Positions 31,671-39,436 of a stretch of 64,000 nucleotides of DNA are shown here, in pieces. Origin of the DNA: Cupriavidus pauculus. GTDB taxonomy: Bacteria > Pseudomonadota > Gammaproteobacteria > Burkholderiales > Burkholderiaceae. A program made the translations under genes and the position numbers. Below the pieces are notes generated by a model, which made no database searches, was not told the origin of the DNA, and worked only from the letters and a program-made list of their open reading frames with translations. The stretch's first letter is position 1. Every line of letters starts with the position of its first letter. The DNA is taken from contig NZ_CP033969.1 in the NCBI RefSeq assembly GCF_003854935.1, forward strand, positions 1,922,001-1,986,000, given 5' to 3'.

Positions 31671-31784
31671 TCAGCGGTTCTCGGTCACGATAACCGGCTT
31701 GTCCTGCGCGGTCGCGGACCCAAGGGCCCCGGCGGCCAGCAGGAATGCCAGGACAAACTTCGAGAGACGGCTTGCGGCTTTCAT
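31671..31784 (-). CDS. 37-residue secreted peptide
   Basis: This gene is too short for usual gene callers. A GGAGTG ribosome site precedes the ATG, and the product is MKAASRLSKFVLAFLLAAGA with a cleavage motif before QDKPVIVTENR, giving a mature peptide of only about 11-13 residues. It ends ten bases before the start of the next secreted protein, with GGAG as that gene's ribosome site, so both form one leftward operon. It could be a leader peptide for the next gene or a small envelope peptide. Confidence 0.5.
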   Translation of the reverse strand: MKAASRLSKFVLAFLLAAGALGSATAQDKPVIVTENR

Positions 31785-32254
31785 TCATTCACTCCTTCGG
31801 AGGACGATATGTCTTGGAATCCGGTTCTCGGTGCCCGTGGGCAGCAGGATGGCCGGCCCGACGCCCCAGATCAGCCCGCCGGCCGTCGGCGTCTTCGGCG
31901 AGAAGAATAAGGCGTCCAAAGTGCCGGCGCAGCGGCGGTGAATTCAGAAATCCCGACATACATTCCCCAGGCGGCGGATCGCCACGTCGGCAGATCCGAA
32001 CTCGTATCCTTTCGCTTGTGGGGAAGGGGCGGAAGTGAATTGTTTCGGTGGGCGGATCTAAATTACTGCGGACTTCTCAGCAAAAACGGCCTTGGCACGC
32101 CTGGTCGAACCGACTGTCCGCAATCAATGCCGAAACATTCCGTCAGGCAGAATCGGCCGCTCTGCACAATGAATCCAGCCCGTAACAGGTTTGTAATAGT
32201 ACGGATGCAGATACAATCCTGCCCTGCCAAAAATATCCAAAAACAAGGGTTGGA
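31785..32254. other. Divergent intergenic region before the polysaccharide cluster
   Basis: No supported gene; plus-strand frames here run into each other without a domain. It must contain the promoter for the leftward secreted pair and, at its right end, the promoter of the polysaccharide cluster. Confidence 0.5.
32191..32217 (+). promoter_or_regulatory. Sigma-70-like promoter of the polysaccharide cluster
   Basis: TTGTAA and TACAAT are separated by 15 bases, 38 bases before the first gene. The spacing is slightly short of the ideal 17. Confidence 0.45.
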
Positions 32255-33742
32255 GTGCTATTCACCTCGTTCGCGTTCGTTTTCGCGTATCTGCCAATTG
32301 TCCTGGCGGGCTTCTTTCTGCTGGGCCGGATTCACCGCGGCCTGGCCGCCGGCTGGCTGGCGGCAGCTTCCGTGTTCTTCTACGGGTACTGGAGCCTGAA
32401 GCACGTTCCATTGCTTCTGGGCTCTATCGCTTTCAACTACGCCGTCGGCTACGCCATCACGCGCCTGGGGTCGCCGTGGGCGAAGCGGGCCCTGGTCTTC
32501 GGGATCGTCGCGGACCTCGGGCTGCTGGCTTATTACAAGTACGCCAACTTCTTCCTGTTGCAGGTGATCAACCCGCTGGGCGGCCATGCCCATGCGCTCA
32601 ACATCATCCTTCCGATTGGCATTTCATTCTTCACCTTCACGCAGATTGCGTTTCTGGTGGATGCCTGGAAGGGCAAGGCGCGCGAATTCAACTTCGTCCG
32701 CTACCTGCTGTTTGTCACCTGGTTCCCGCACCTCATTGCCGGTCCCGTGCTGCACCACGGGCAGATGATGCCGCAGTTCGCCGACCCCGCTGTCTACCGG
32801 ATACGGTCGCGCGATCTTGCGGTCGGCGTCTTGCTATTCACGATCGGCATGAGCAAGAAGCTGCTGATTGCCGACCCGATCAGCCACTACGCAGATGCGG
32901 CTTTTGCGACTGCCGCGCACGGCAATCCGGTCGGGATGGTGGGCGCCTGGGCCGGCGCGCTGGCCTACACGTTCCAGATCTATTTCGATTTTTCGGGCTA
33001 TTCGGACATGGCGGTGGGCTTGTCGATGCTGTTCGGCATCCGGTTGCCCATCAACTTCAACTCGCCTTACAAGGCCCAAAACATCATCGAGTTCTGGCGC
33101 CGCTGGCATATGACGCTGTCGCAGTTCCTGCGCGACTACCTCTATATCCCGCTTGGCGGCAACCAGCACGGTCAGGTGCGCCGGTACTTCAACCTGCTGG
33201 CCACCATGGTGCTCGGCGGCCTGTGGCACGGGGCGGCGTGGACTTTCATTGCCTGGGGCGCCATTCATGGCGGGCTGCTCTGCGTGAACCACGGGTTCCG
33301 GTGGGTGGTCGGTCGGCTAGGCATGGAGGGGCGGGTGCCACAGACCCTGGCGCGTGCCGCCGGCGTGGCGCTCACTTTCGTGAGCGTCGTCGTGGCGTGG
33401 GTCTATTTCCGTGCTCCGGGCATGGAGACGGCGAACTCCTTGCTGGCGGCAATGGCGGGGCTGGCGGCGGAGGCGCAATGGGGCGATGTGTTCAAGACCA
33501 GCCCCGTCGCTTTCGCGGGCTATCTCTTTGTCTCGTGCGCCATCGTGTGGCTGTTCCCGAATGCCTATGAGTTCATTGACTTGCTCGAGACCCGCGCAAG
33601 CGTGAAAGACGCCGAGGGCGCGCGCGTCGTCCGCATGTTGTTCGTCGGCGGGGCCGCCGTGGTGGCGGTTGTGCTGTCCGCCAGCCTGCTGACTCAGTTC
33701 GGCACCAATGTCATCAGCCCGTTCCTCTATTTCCAGTTCTGA
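32255..33742 (+). CDS. MBOAT polysaccharide O-acyltransferase (AlgI-like)
   Basis: A 495-residue polytopic protein with a GTG start after an AAGGG site. Family signatures are YKYANFF (about residue 94), IGISFFTFTQIAFLVDAWKG (about 121-140), FWRRWHMTLSQFLRDYLYIP (about 280-299) and GGLWHGAAWTFIAWG with the invariant His near 325. AlgI-type proteins move acyl groups across the inner membrane to modify a sugar polymer. The next gene encodes an AlgJ/AlgX-like partner, so this is a polysaccharide acetylation pair. Confidence 0.9.
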   Translation: MLFTSFAFVFAYLPIVLAGFFLLGRIHRGLAAGWLAAASVFFYGYWSLKHVPLLLGSIAFNYAVGYAITRLGSPWAKRALVFGIVADLGLLAYYKYANFFLLQVINPLGGHAHALNIILPIGISFFTFTQIAFLVDAWKGKAREFNFVRYLLFVTWFPHLIAGPVLHHGQMMPQFADPAVYRIRSRDLAVGVLLFTIGMSKKLLIADPISHYADAAFATAAHGNPVGMVGAWAGALAYTFQIYFDFSGYSDMAVGLSMLFGIRLPINFNSPYKAQNIIEFWRRWHMTLSQFLRDYLYIPLGGNQHGQVRRYFNLLATMVLGGLWHGAAWTFIAWGAIHGGLLCVNHGFRWVVGRLGMEGRVPQTLARAAGVALTFVSVVVAWVYFRAPGMETANSLLAAMAGLAAEAQWGDVFKTSPVAFAGYLFVSCAIVWLFPNAYEFIDLLETRASVKDAEGARVVRMLFVGGAAVVAVVLSASLLTQFGTNVISPFLYFQF

Positions 33743-33743
33743 C

Positions 33744-34799
33744 ATGAAAAGCACGCGATTGTTTGTCCTGTCGTTCGCGCTGGCCATGGCAGTGCTGGCG
33801 GTCGCCTATTACGCCCTGTTCCGGTATCAATTCGGGGCGCCGATTCTGGCGTCCTACGACGTGGAGAACTGGGCCCGCCTAAAAAACAGAATCTCGGACC
33901 GGACACCGGGACACCGGGTGCTCATGGCGGGTGACTCGAACGTGCTGTTCGGTTTCGATAGCGAACTGGCCGAGAAGAGCCTGGGTCGTCCCGTCATCAA
34001 CATGGGGCTGCACGCCGGCCTGCCGCTCGACTGGATCCTCAGCATGGCTGTCCGCAATGCGCGGGCCGGTGACGTAGTCGTATTGCCGCTGTGGTGGGGG
34101 TACTACGCCTTCGACTACCGGGAGCCCAATGACTGGTTCGTTGACCAGATGGTGGCATGGGATGGCCGTTACTACGACGCGCTACCACCGCTGCGCAAGC
34201 TGCAGTATGTCTCCGCGGTGTCGGTGCCTGCGCTCTATCGCAACATCGTCGCAAAGGAGGACAGCGCGAGGCTGCTGAAGGAGCATCCCTGGCGCAAGCT
34301 CGATGACGAGGCTACCGCGATGAAGAAGTGGGACGAGGTGGCCGCGCAGACGAAGGAGTTCTCGTACTCGTACCTCAACATGACCGGCCATGGGGATATG
34401 AGAAACACCTGCGAAAGCAATGTCGCGCCGATCACGAGCCAGTATGACGTTCCCGCCGACGGCAAGATCCATCCGGCAAGCCTGCGCTTTGTCCTGGATT
34501 TCGTGGCGACGATGCGCGCGCGCGGCGTCGCCGTCTACGTGTTCCCGCCCGTGATGCTGGACGACGATTACACCCGGAACCCGGTCTTCCAGCGTGCCAT
34601 CCATACCCTCTGGTCCGGCCTGCAGAAGGCGGGGCTGGAAACCGTCGGCGCACCGTTCGACTACACCTTTCCCAAGTCGGCTTTCTTCAATACCGGCCTG
34701 CATCTCAATTGCGGCAGTGCCCCCGAGCGGACCAACCGCATGGTCCGGGCATTGCGCCAGCGTCTTGGTGCACTTGCCGGGGCGCAGAACGACGGCTAA
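33744..34799 (+). CDS. AlgJ/AlgX-like (SGNH-type) acetylation partner
   Basis: A 351-residue protein with an N-terminal membrane anchor (LFVLSFALAMAVLAVAYYAL) and a periplasmic domain. GHRVLMAGDSNVLFGFDSEL has the GDS motif of SGNH-like hydrolases. NMGLHAGLPLDWI and the late GLHLNCGSAPERTN are the usual supporting blocks. It starts one base after the MBOAT stop. It probably receives acyl groups from the MBOAT protein and transfers them to the polymer in the periplasm. Asp-Ser is visible, but the full catalytic triad is not certain. Confidence 0.7.
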   Translation: MKSTRLFVLSFALAMAVLAVAYYALFRYQFGAPILASYDVENWARLKNRISDRTPGHRVLMAGDSNVLFGFDSELAEKSLGRPVINMGLHAGLPLDWILSMAVRNARAGDVVVLPLWWGYYAFDYREPNDWFVDQMVAWDGRYYDALPPLRKLQYVSAVSVPALYRNIVAKEDSARLLKEHPWRKLDDEATAMKKWDEVAAQTKEFSYSYLNMTGHGDMRNTCESNVAPITSQYDVPADGKIHPASLRFVLDFVATMRARGVAVYVFPPVMLDDDYTRNPVFQRAIHTLWSGLQKAGLETVGAPFDYTFPKSAFFNTGLHLNCGSAPERTNRMVRALRQRLGALAGAQNDG

Positions 34800-34867
34800 A
34801 TACCAGGCCGACGATCCCTAACCGCTCAGACTGGTATCGTAAAACTACTGCAATGTAAGCGAACCGG

Positions 34868-34873
34868 TACAAT
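34868..34873 (+). promoter_or_regulatory. Possible -10 box for the EpsG-like gene
   Basis: TACAAT lies 28 bases before the small frame at 34901 and 129 bases before the EpsG-like ATG. No good -35 box accompanies it. Confidence 0.3.
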
Positions 34874-34900
34874 TCAGGCATACACATCCGGAGATACGTT

Positions 34901-34999
34901 TTGTCCGTCATTGTTGCCTGCTCGGCTGGCGCCGTAGCGCTGGCCGCGGTCAGCCTGTGCGCGTTAGTCGACTTTGTGATCGCGGCACGAAAGAGATAA
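34901..34999 (+). CDS. 32-residue single-membrane-segment peptide
   Basis: A TTG-start frame with a GGAG ribosome site 8 bases upstream. The product (MSVIVACSAGAVALAAVSLC, then ALVDFVIAARKR) is one hydrophobic helix with a basic tail. Its stop overlaps the ribosome site of the EpsG-like gene two bases before that ATG, which suggests coupling. It could be a regulatory peptide or a small subunit. Confidence 0.35.
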   Translation: MSVIVACSAGAVALAAVSLCALVDFVIAARKR

Positions 35000-35001
35000 C
35001 C

Positions 35002-36255
35002 ATGCTGCCGTACATTGCCGCGCTGACCCTGTTCTGGGGCGGTGCAACCATCGCGTTGTTCCGGAAACGCACCGATTTTCTGCTGCTTTGCGTCGTCTTC
35101 GTCGCCTTCGTATTACTGGCCGGCACCCGTTACGAAACGGGTTTCGACTGGCCCGTATATGAACTTGCGCTCAGCGAGGCGCCCACGCTTGTCGACCTCT
35201 TCAACGGCGCGGTCTTGCAGGACACCGTCCGGCTGATGGAGCCGCTGTTCCTGCTTCTGCTTTCGACGCTGAAATCGTTCGACGCCGACATCCAGACGCT
35301 GTTTTTCGTGGTGGCGCTGTTCAATGGCGCGGTACTGATCCGGTTCTTCCAGTACACCCGCACCAATATTGCGGTCGGTCTCGCCATTTACTTCAGCTGG
35401 GCCTATCTGGTAGTCCAGATGGCCGTGATCCGGCAGTCGCTGGCCGTCTCCTTCCTGATGCTGGCCATCATGGCCTTCGACCGGCGCCGGCTGGCAAGAG
35501 CCGCGCTCTGGCTGGCCATGGGCACGTTCATCCAGTACTCGCTGCTGCTGTTCCTGCCGATCTTCTTCACGGCGATCTGGCGCCGGCTGCTGGCGTGGCG
35601 TTACTGGATCGTCGGCGGGCTGACACTGGTGCTGCTGTCGGGCATCAGCATGTTCTGGATGCTGCAGGCCATCGCGGGCCTGATTCCCAATGCGTTCATC
35701 GCCGGCAAACTCGCCGGCTATGCCGCGCTGGCCCCGTCGCCCGGATTCAGCGTGACGGCCGCGGCGTACTTCGTGATGCACACGGCGATCTTCCTGTTCC
35801 TGAGCCGGACCTACGACCCCTCATCGCGCATCGAGACGGTCCTGATCGGTTCCATGATGATGATGGTGATCGCCCAGGCACTGATCCCGGAATGGCCGCT
35901 GCTGTGGAACCGCTTGCACTATTTCGTGATCGTGGCGCAGATCGTCATGCTGGCACGGCGCTGGCACACGCTGCCGCAGGTCCGCATGCGGGTGGAGTAC
36001 CTCGCCGTGTATGGCCTGAGCCTGGCGGTATTCGCCAAGCTGATCCTCTGGCCGGGGATGGAGCCCTATCTGCCGTACCAGTCCTACCTGGAGCAAGCCT
36101 GGACCGGCTATGCCGGCGACGGCCGCCAGCGGGCGGAAGACTACTACCTGCATTTCAACGAGGCGCTGCGCATGGAGCGGATCGAAAGCGGCAGCCTGGT
36201 GCCGGAGGAAGGGTCAACCAGGCAACTGTTCGCTTCACCTGACCTGGCACGATAG
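35002..36255 (+). CDS. EpsG-like polysaccharide polymerase
   Basis: A 417-residue membrane protein with 10-12 hydrophobic segments. The region LLAGTRYETGFDWPVYELAL is the EpsG/Wzy signature (G-x-R-x-x-x-G-x-D-x-x-x-Y). VVQMAVIRQSLAVSFLMLAI is the second conserved block with Arg-Gln-Ser, as in O-antigen and exopolysaccharide polymerases. It joins repeat units on the outer side of the inner membrane. The last 20 bases overlap the end of the opposing Wzz-like gene. Confidence 0.8.
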   Translation: MLPYIAALTLFWGGATIALFRKRTDFLLLCVVFVAFVLLAGTRYETGFDWPVYELALSEAPTLVDLFNGAVLQDTVRLMEPLFLLLLSTLKSFDADIQTLFFVVALFNGAVLIRFFQYTRTNIAVGLAIYFSWAYLVVQMAVIRQSLAVSFLMLAIMAFDRRRLARAALWLAMGTFIQYSLLLFLPIFFTAIWRRLLAWRYWIVGGLTLVLLSGISMFWMLQAIAGLIPNAFIAGKLAGYAALAPSPGFSVTAAAYFVMHTAIFLFLSRTYDPSSRIETVLIGSMMMMVIAQALIPEWPLLWNRLHYFVIVAQIVMLARRWHTLPQVRMRVEYLAVYGLSLAVFAKLILWPGMEPYLPYQSYLEQAWTGYAGDGRQRAEDYYLHFNEALRMERIESGSLVPEEGSTRQLFASPDLAR

Positions 36256-37032
36256 GTCGCCATCCTCTGTCGCAGCCTCCCGCTTGCGGAACAGCATCAG
36301 GGCGCCCCACAGCAACGTTGCCGCGGCGGCCCCGATGAACGCGCAGATCGGCATCGATTCCTTCAGGGGATGCGCGGCCACGCTGACCGGCGCAATGGCG
36401 CGCGTGTTGAACGTGCGCATCGGAGAAAGCTGATCGCGCAACTCGTCGCGCCGCTTGCGTAGCAGTTCGACCTCGCGGCCATTGGCGGACAGCAAAATAG
36501 CCAGCCTGACGTCCGGCGTGGAGCGGGCGGAATCCATGATCTTCTGGCGCGCCGCCTGTGCGGCCGCCAGCTCGGCTTCGGCGCCAGCAAGCGCCTTCTC
36601 CCGGAACGCCCGGGCCTTGGCCAGGTCTTCGGCATGCTCCCGCTGCAGGACGCCGACCACTGTCTCGGCCAGCACACGGGCGTCCTGGGCCGAATGGCCC
36701 TGAACCCTCACCGTGATGATGTCAGACCCCCGCGCCTTTTCGGCGCGCAGCGTCTTGCGGAACAGCCTGGCGTCGACGTGGGTTTGTGCCGGGACGGCGC
36801 GCAGGACGTCGTCGGCAAAGTCGGGAATATTGATGCGATGCGTGACCGTGTCCGGATCCATCAGCGCCATGCCCGTGCCGACCTGCGGCAACTGGATGGC
36901 CAGCGAGGCGGGCCATCGTTCCGGCGACATGGCGCCATACAGCGCACCTGCCAGTCCTCCAGCCGCTGCCATCGCCGCCAGCAGGCGAACTGCGCTACGG
37001 TACCTATGCGGGGGCGCCCCGGCCTGCGTCAT
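36235..37032 (-). CDS. Wzz-like polysaccharide chain-length regulator
   Basis: A 265-residue protein with two membrane segments, one near the N-terminus (LLAAMAAAGGLAGALYGAMS) and one near the C-terminus (SMPICAFIGAAAATLLWGAL, then MLFRKRE). Between them is a long coiled coil rich in Ala, Arg and Glu (REKALAGAEAELAAAQAARQ). This is the polysaccharide co-polymerase topology. It converges on the EpsG-like polymerase gene, and the two ends overlap. The ATG at 37032 is chosen; a TTG at 37062 would add ten residues. Confidence 0.75.
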   Translation of the reverse strand: MTQAGAPPHRYRSAVRLLAAMAAAGGLAGALYGAMSPERWPASLAIQLPQVGTGMALMDPDTVTHRINIPDFADDVLRAVPAQTHVDARLFRKTLRAEKARGSDIITVRVQGHSAQDARVLAETVVGVLQREHAEDLAKARAFREKALAGAEAELAAAQAARQKIMDSARSTPDVRLAILLSANGREVELLRKRRDELRDQLSPMRTFNTRAIAPVSVAAHPLKESMPICAFIGAAAATLLWGALMLFRKREAATEDGDLSCQVR

Positions 37033-37192
37033 ATGCGAATACGGTTCTGAACTTGCGAGCAACAGAATCTACCACAGGGGTGGTCGGCAACCGCCTTTGC
37101 CCCCCATTTCCCCCAATCCGAATCCCACAACCCGCTATGATGTAGCCCGCACGCCGCAGCCGCGGCGGGCGAGTCTTCTTTCCTGCCCATCC

Positions 37193-37519
37193 ATGCGATT
37201 GTTCCGGACGCCCGCGCGCTGGTTGCCAGCGCCTGCCATGTTCGCCGCAGCCTTTGCGCTGGCGGCGCAGCCGGCGTCCGATCCGGCCTTGAACGATACC
37301 TCCGGCTGCACCGCGCTGATCGATATCGTCCAGGAGAGCCTGCGCGGCGAGATCGACGTGGTTTGTCCCAAGGACACCCGGGAAGCTTGCGAGGCCAAGA
37401 ACGGCCAGGTGCGGGCGTTGCTGGACATCATCGACCAGCGCCGCAAGCGCAAGGCCGACGAGTGCGAGACGCTGGTCCAGGTGAACCGCCTGCTGCGGAC
37501 GCTGCCGCCCAAGAGCTGA
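37193..37519 (+). CDS. Secreted hypothetical protein
   Basis: A 108-residue protein with an N-terminal signal (LPAPAMFAAAFALAAQPASD). The mature part is alpha-helical and basic, with cysteines in DTSGCTAL, VVCPKDTREAC and DECETL that could form two disulfides. No family is recognised. It stands alone between the Wzz-like and SMR genes, both of which are on the other strand. Confidence 0.55.
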   Translation: MRLFRTPARWLPAPAMFAAAFALAAQPASDPALNDTSGCTALIDIVQESLRGEIDVVCPKDTREACEAKNGQVRALLDIIDQRRKRKADECETLVQVNRLLRTLPPKS

Positions 37520-37530
37520 CCCGCCCTGGG

Positions 37531-37860
37531 TCAGTGGCTCATCTTCGAGAAAAGCTGGATCACGGCCACGCCGGCGATGATCAGCGCGATGCCGACCACC
37601 GCCGCCAGGTCGGGCACCTGCCGGTACAGCACCACGGCGATCAGCGTGACCAGCACGATGCCCGCGCCCGACCAGATCGCATAGGCCACGCCCACCGGCA
37701 CGGTCTTCATCACCTGCATCAGCAGCCAGAACGCGGCGGCGTAGCCGGCCACCACCAGCACGCTGGGCCAGAGCCGCGTGAAATTCTCGGCGGCCTTGAG
37801 GCTGCTGGTGGCGATGACTTCGGCGACGATGGCCAGGGCGAGGAGGACGTATCCGTTCAT
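37531..37860 (-). CDS. Small multidrug resistance (SMR) transporter
   Basis: A 109-residue protein with four membrane helices. It has the EmrE-type first-helix motif with the proton- and drug-binding Glu (MNGYVLLALAIVAEVIATSS), the Trp in NFTRLWPSVLVV, and AYAIWSGAGIVLVTLIAVVL in helix 3. It exports cationic compounds or guanidinium using proton exchange and works as a dimer. It lies on its own transcript. Confidence 0.9.
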   Translation of the reverse strand: MNGYVLLALAIVAEVIATSSLKAAENFTRLWPSVLVVAGYAAAFWLLMQVMKTVPVGVAYAIWSGAGIVLVTLIAVVLYRQVPDLAAVVGIALIIAGVAVIQLFSKMSH

Positions 37861-38023
37861 GACTGGGGCGAGGGAAGGGCGGCGAAACAGGGAAGGGGCA
37901 AAGCCGGCGGGCGGCAGTTATCGCCAAAAAGCGATCGATACGCTGCCCGGAACGCCTATTATGCAAGCCGCTCCGGCCCGGGCCCCTTCGCACGGCCGCC
38001 CCGCCGACCGGCAGGCCAGCCGG

Positions 38024-38959
38024 TCAGTCCGCCACCTTGTCGCTCGGGAACTTGAACGAGTCGCGCAGCAGGTAGCTCATCGGAATGTCCAGCGTGATGC
38101 CGTTGGGCGGGATGGGCTGCTGGAACCATTTGCGGTACAGCCTCTGCGTCTCCTGGTCGTAGATCGACGCAATCAGCGCGCGGTCGACGATCTTCTTGAA
38201 CTCGGCGTCGTGCTTCGACAGCATGATCGCGTACGGCTCGATCGTCAGCAGGTCGCCGGTCACGGCCAGCCCGGCCGGGTTGCGGGCATTGGCGCGCAGG
38301 CCGAACAGCAGCACGTCGTCCATCACGAACGCGTCGGCCTTGCCCGATTCCACCATCGAGAATGCCTCGGCGTGGTCCTTGGCTTCCACCACCTTCCAGC
38401 CCATCGCGCCGGACTCGTCCATCTTGCGCAGCATTTCCAGCGGCGTGGTCTTGGTGGTCGATACCACGGTCTTGCCGCGCAGGTCGCCCCACTTGCGGAT
38501 GCCCGAGTCGGCCTTCACCAGCATGCGGCTGCCGGCGATGTAGTGCGGGATGGTGAACGCCACCAGGTCGCGCCGCTCGCGGTTGTTGGTCGTCGATCCG
38601 CACTCCAGGTCGGCCTTGCCGTCGACGATGGCGGGGATGCGCGATGCCGGCGTGACCGGCACCCATTCCACGCGCAACTGCGGCAGCTTCAGCTGGGTGC
38701 GCACGGCGTCGGCCACCTTCAGGCACAGGTCCACGGCGTAGCCCATCGGCTTGCCGTCGACCACGAACGAGAACGGCACCGAACTCTCGCGGTGCGCAAT
38801 GCGGATGGCGCCGGTCTGCTGGATGCGCAGCACCACCGAGTTCGGCGTGGCGGCCTGCGCGCCCGGCAGGGCCGGCGTGCAGAGCAGGGTGGCTAGGGAA
38901 AATACGACAGACGCCATGCCCCGGAGCGAGGCACGGCACGGCAGGCCCGAATTGGTCAT
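38024..38959 (-). CDS. Glutamate/aspartate-type ABC transporter binding protein
   Basis: A 311-residue periplasmic solute-binding protein with a signal peptide (VVFSLATLLCTPALPGAQAA). The body begins RIQQTGAIRIAHRESSVPFS and contains GYAVDLCLKVADAV, then DLECGSTTNNRERRDLVAFT, the polar amino-acid binding family signature of GltI-like proteins. The C-terminal part (LYRKWFQQPIPPNGITLDIP) is also GltI-like. No permease or ATPase genes adjoin it in the window, so the partner subunits are elsewhere. The ATG at 38959 fits the signal peptide; a longer 5' extension is rejected. Confidence 0.85.
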   Translation of the reverse strand: MTNSGLPCRASLRGMASVVFSLATLLCTPALPGAQAATPNSVVLRIQQTGAIRIAHRESSVPFSFVVDGKPMGYAVDLCLKVADAVRTQLKLPQLRVEWVPVTPASRIPAIVDGKADLECGSTTNNRERRDLVAFTIPHYIAGSRMLVKADSGIRKWGDLRGKTVVSTTKTTPLEMLRKMDESGAMGWKVVEAKDHAEAFSMVESGKADAFVMDDVLLFGLRANARNPAGLAVTGDLLTIEPYAIMLSKHDAEFKKIVDRALIASIYDQETQRLYRKWFQQPIPPNGITLDIPMSYLLRDSFKFPSDKVAD

Positions 38960-39192
38960 GAGTGACACCCGTCGAAAATGGTTCTGGAAACAACCCTGGC
39001 GGCGCGGTGGCCACCGCTGGCCGGATGGTTCCGGCTCTAAGACTGCCCGGTACTGCGGTGCTGCTGAGGCGTTGTGCGTTCGGAGAATTCTGATGGCGGA
39101 TTGTTCCACGGGCGCCCGGCACGGCACAACTGCGCGGTCTAGTGGCAGCGTTCGGACGTCCCCGCCGCGCAACGCCCGGGCGCGGCGCCGGT

Positions 39193-39328
39193 TGACGGGG
39201 ACTTTCCCTTACGGATTTGTCCGACTTCTGCCTTGCAGCGCCGCTGGCTATCCTTCAGACGTGCCTTGCGAGCAGGGCACCGAGGAGAGACTCTTGGGGC
39301 CCGTTCAGGCGAACGGGCCTTTTCTTTT
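39193..39328 (+). ncRNA. Possible small RNA or transcription attenuator upstream of uup
   Basis: A TTGACG box at 39193 and an AT-richer stretch near 39215-39225 could start a transcript of about 100 bases. It would contain the hairpin around GTGCCTTGCGAGCAGGGCAC and end at a strong terminator. The terminator lies about 110 bases before the uup ATG and points the same way, so the RNA is either a leader that controls uup by attenuation or an independent small RNA. No known RNA family was recognised. Confidence 0.4.
39298..39328 (+). terminator. Strong Rho-independent terminator before uup
   Basis: A 9-bp perfect stem (GGCCCGTTC and GAACGGGCC) with a four-base loop is followed by TTTTCTTTT. No protein gene lies directly upstream on this strand. 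Confidence 0.8.
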
Positions 39329-39364
39329 GCGCGGCCCGCCGCCGGCCCGCGCGCGCGGCTCGTC

Positions 39365-39370
39365 TACAAT
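39365..39370 (+). promoter_or_regulatory. -10 box of uup
   Basis: TACAAT lies downstream of the terminator and 66 bases before the uup ATG. The -35 region is GC-rich and unclear. Confidence 0.4.
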
Positions 39371-39436
39371 TCGGGCCTGCCCGTTGCGCGGCGCCCGTCT
39401 CTGGGCGTCCGGCGGCTCATCCGTCCTCGCACCACC

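Larger units (their letters stand above)
38960..39436. other. Intergenic region with a structured leader before uup
   Basis: No protein gene is supported here. It contains a probable small RNA or leader (39193-39328) ending in a terminator, and a -10 box for uup at 39365. Confidence 0.5.
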
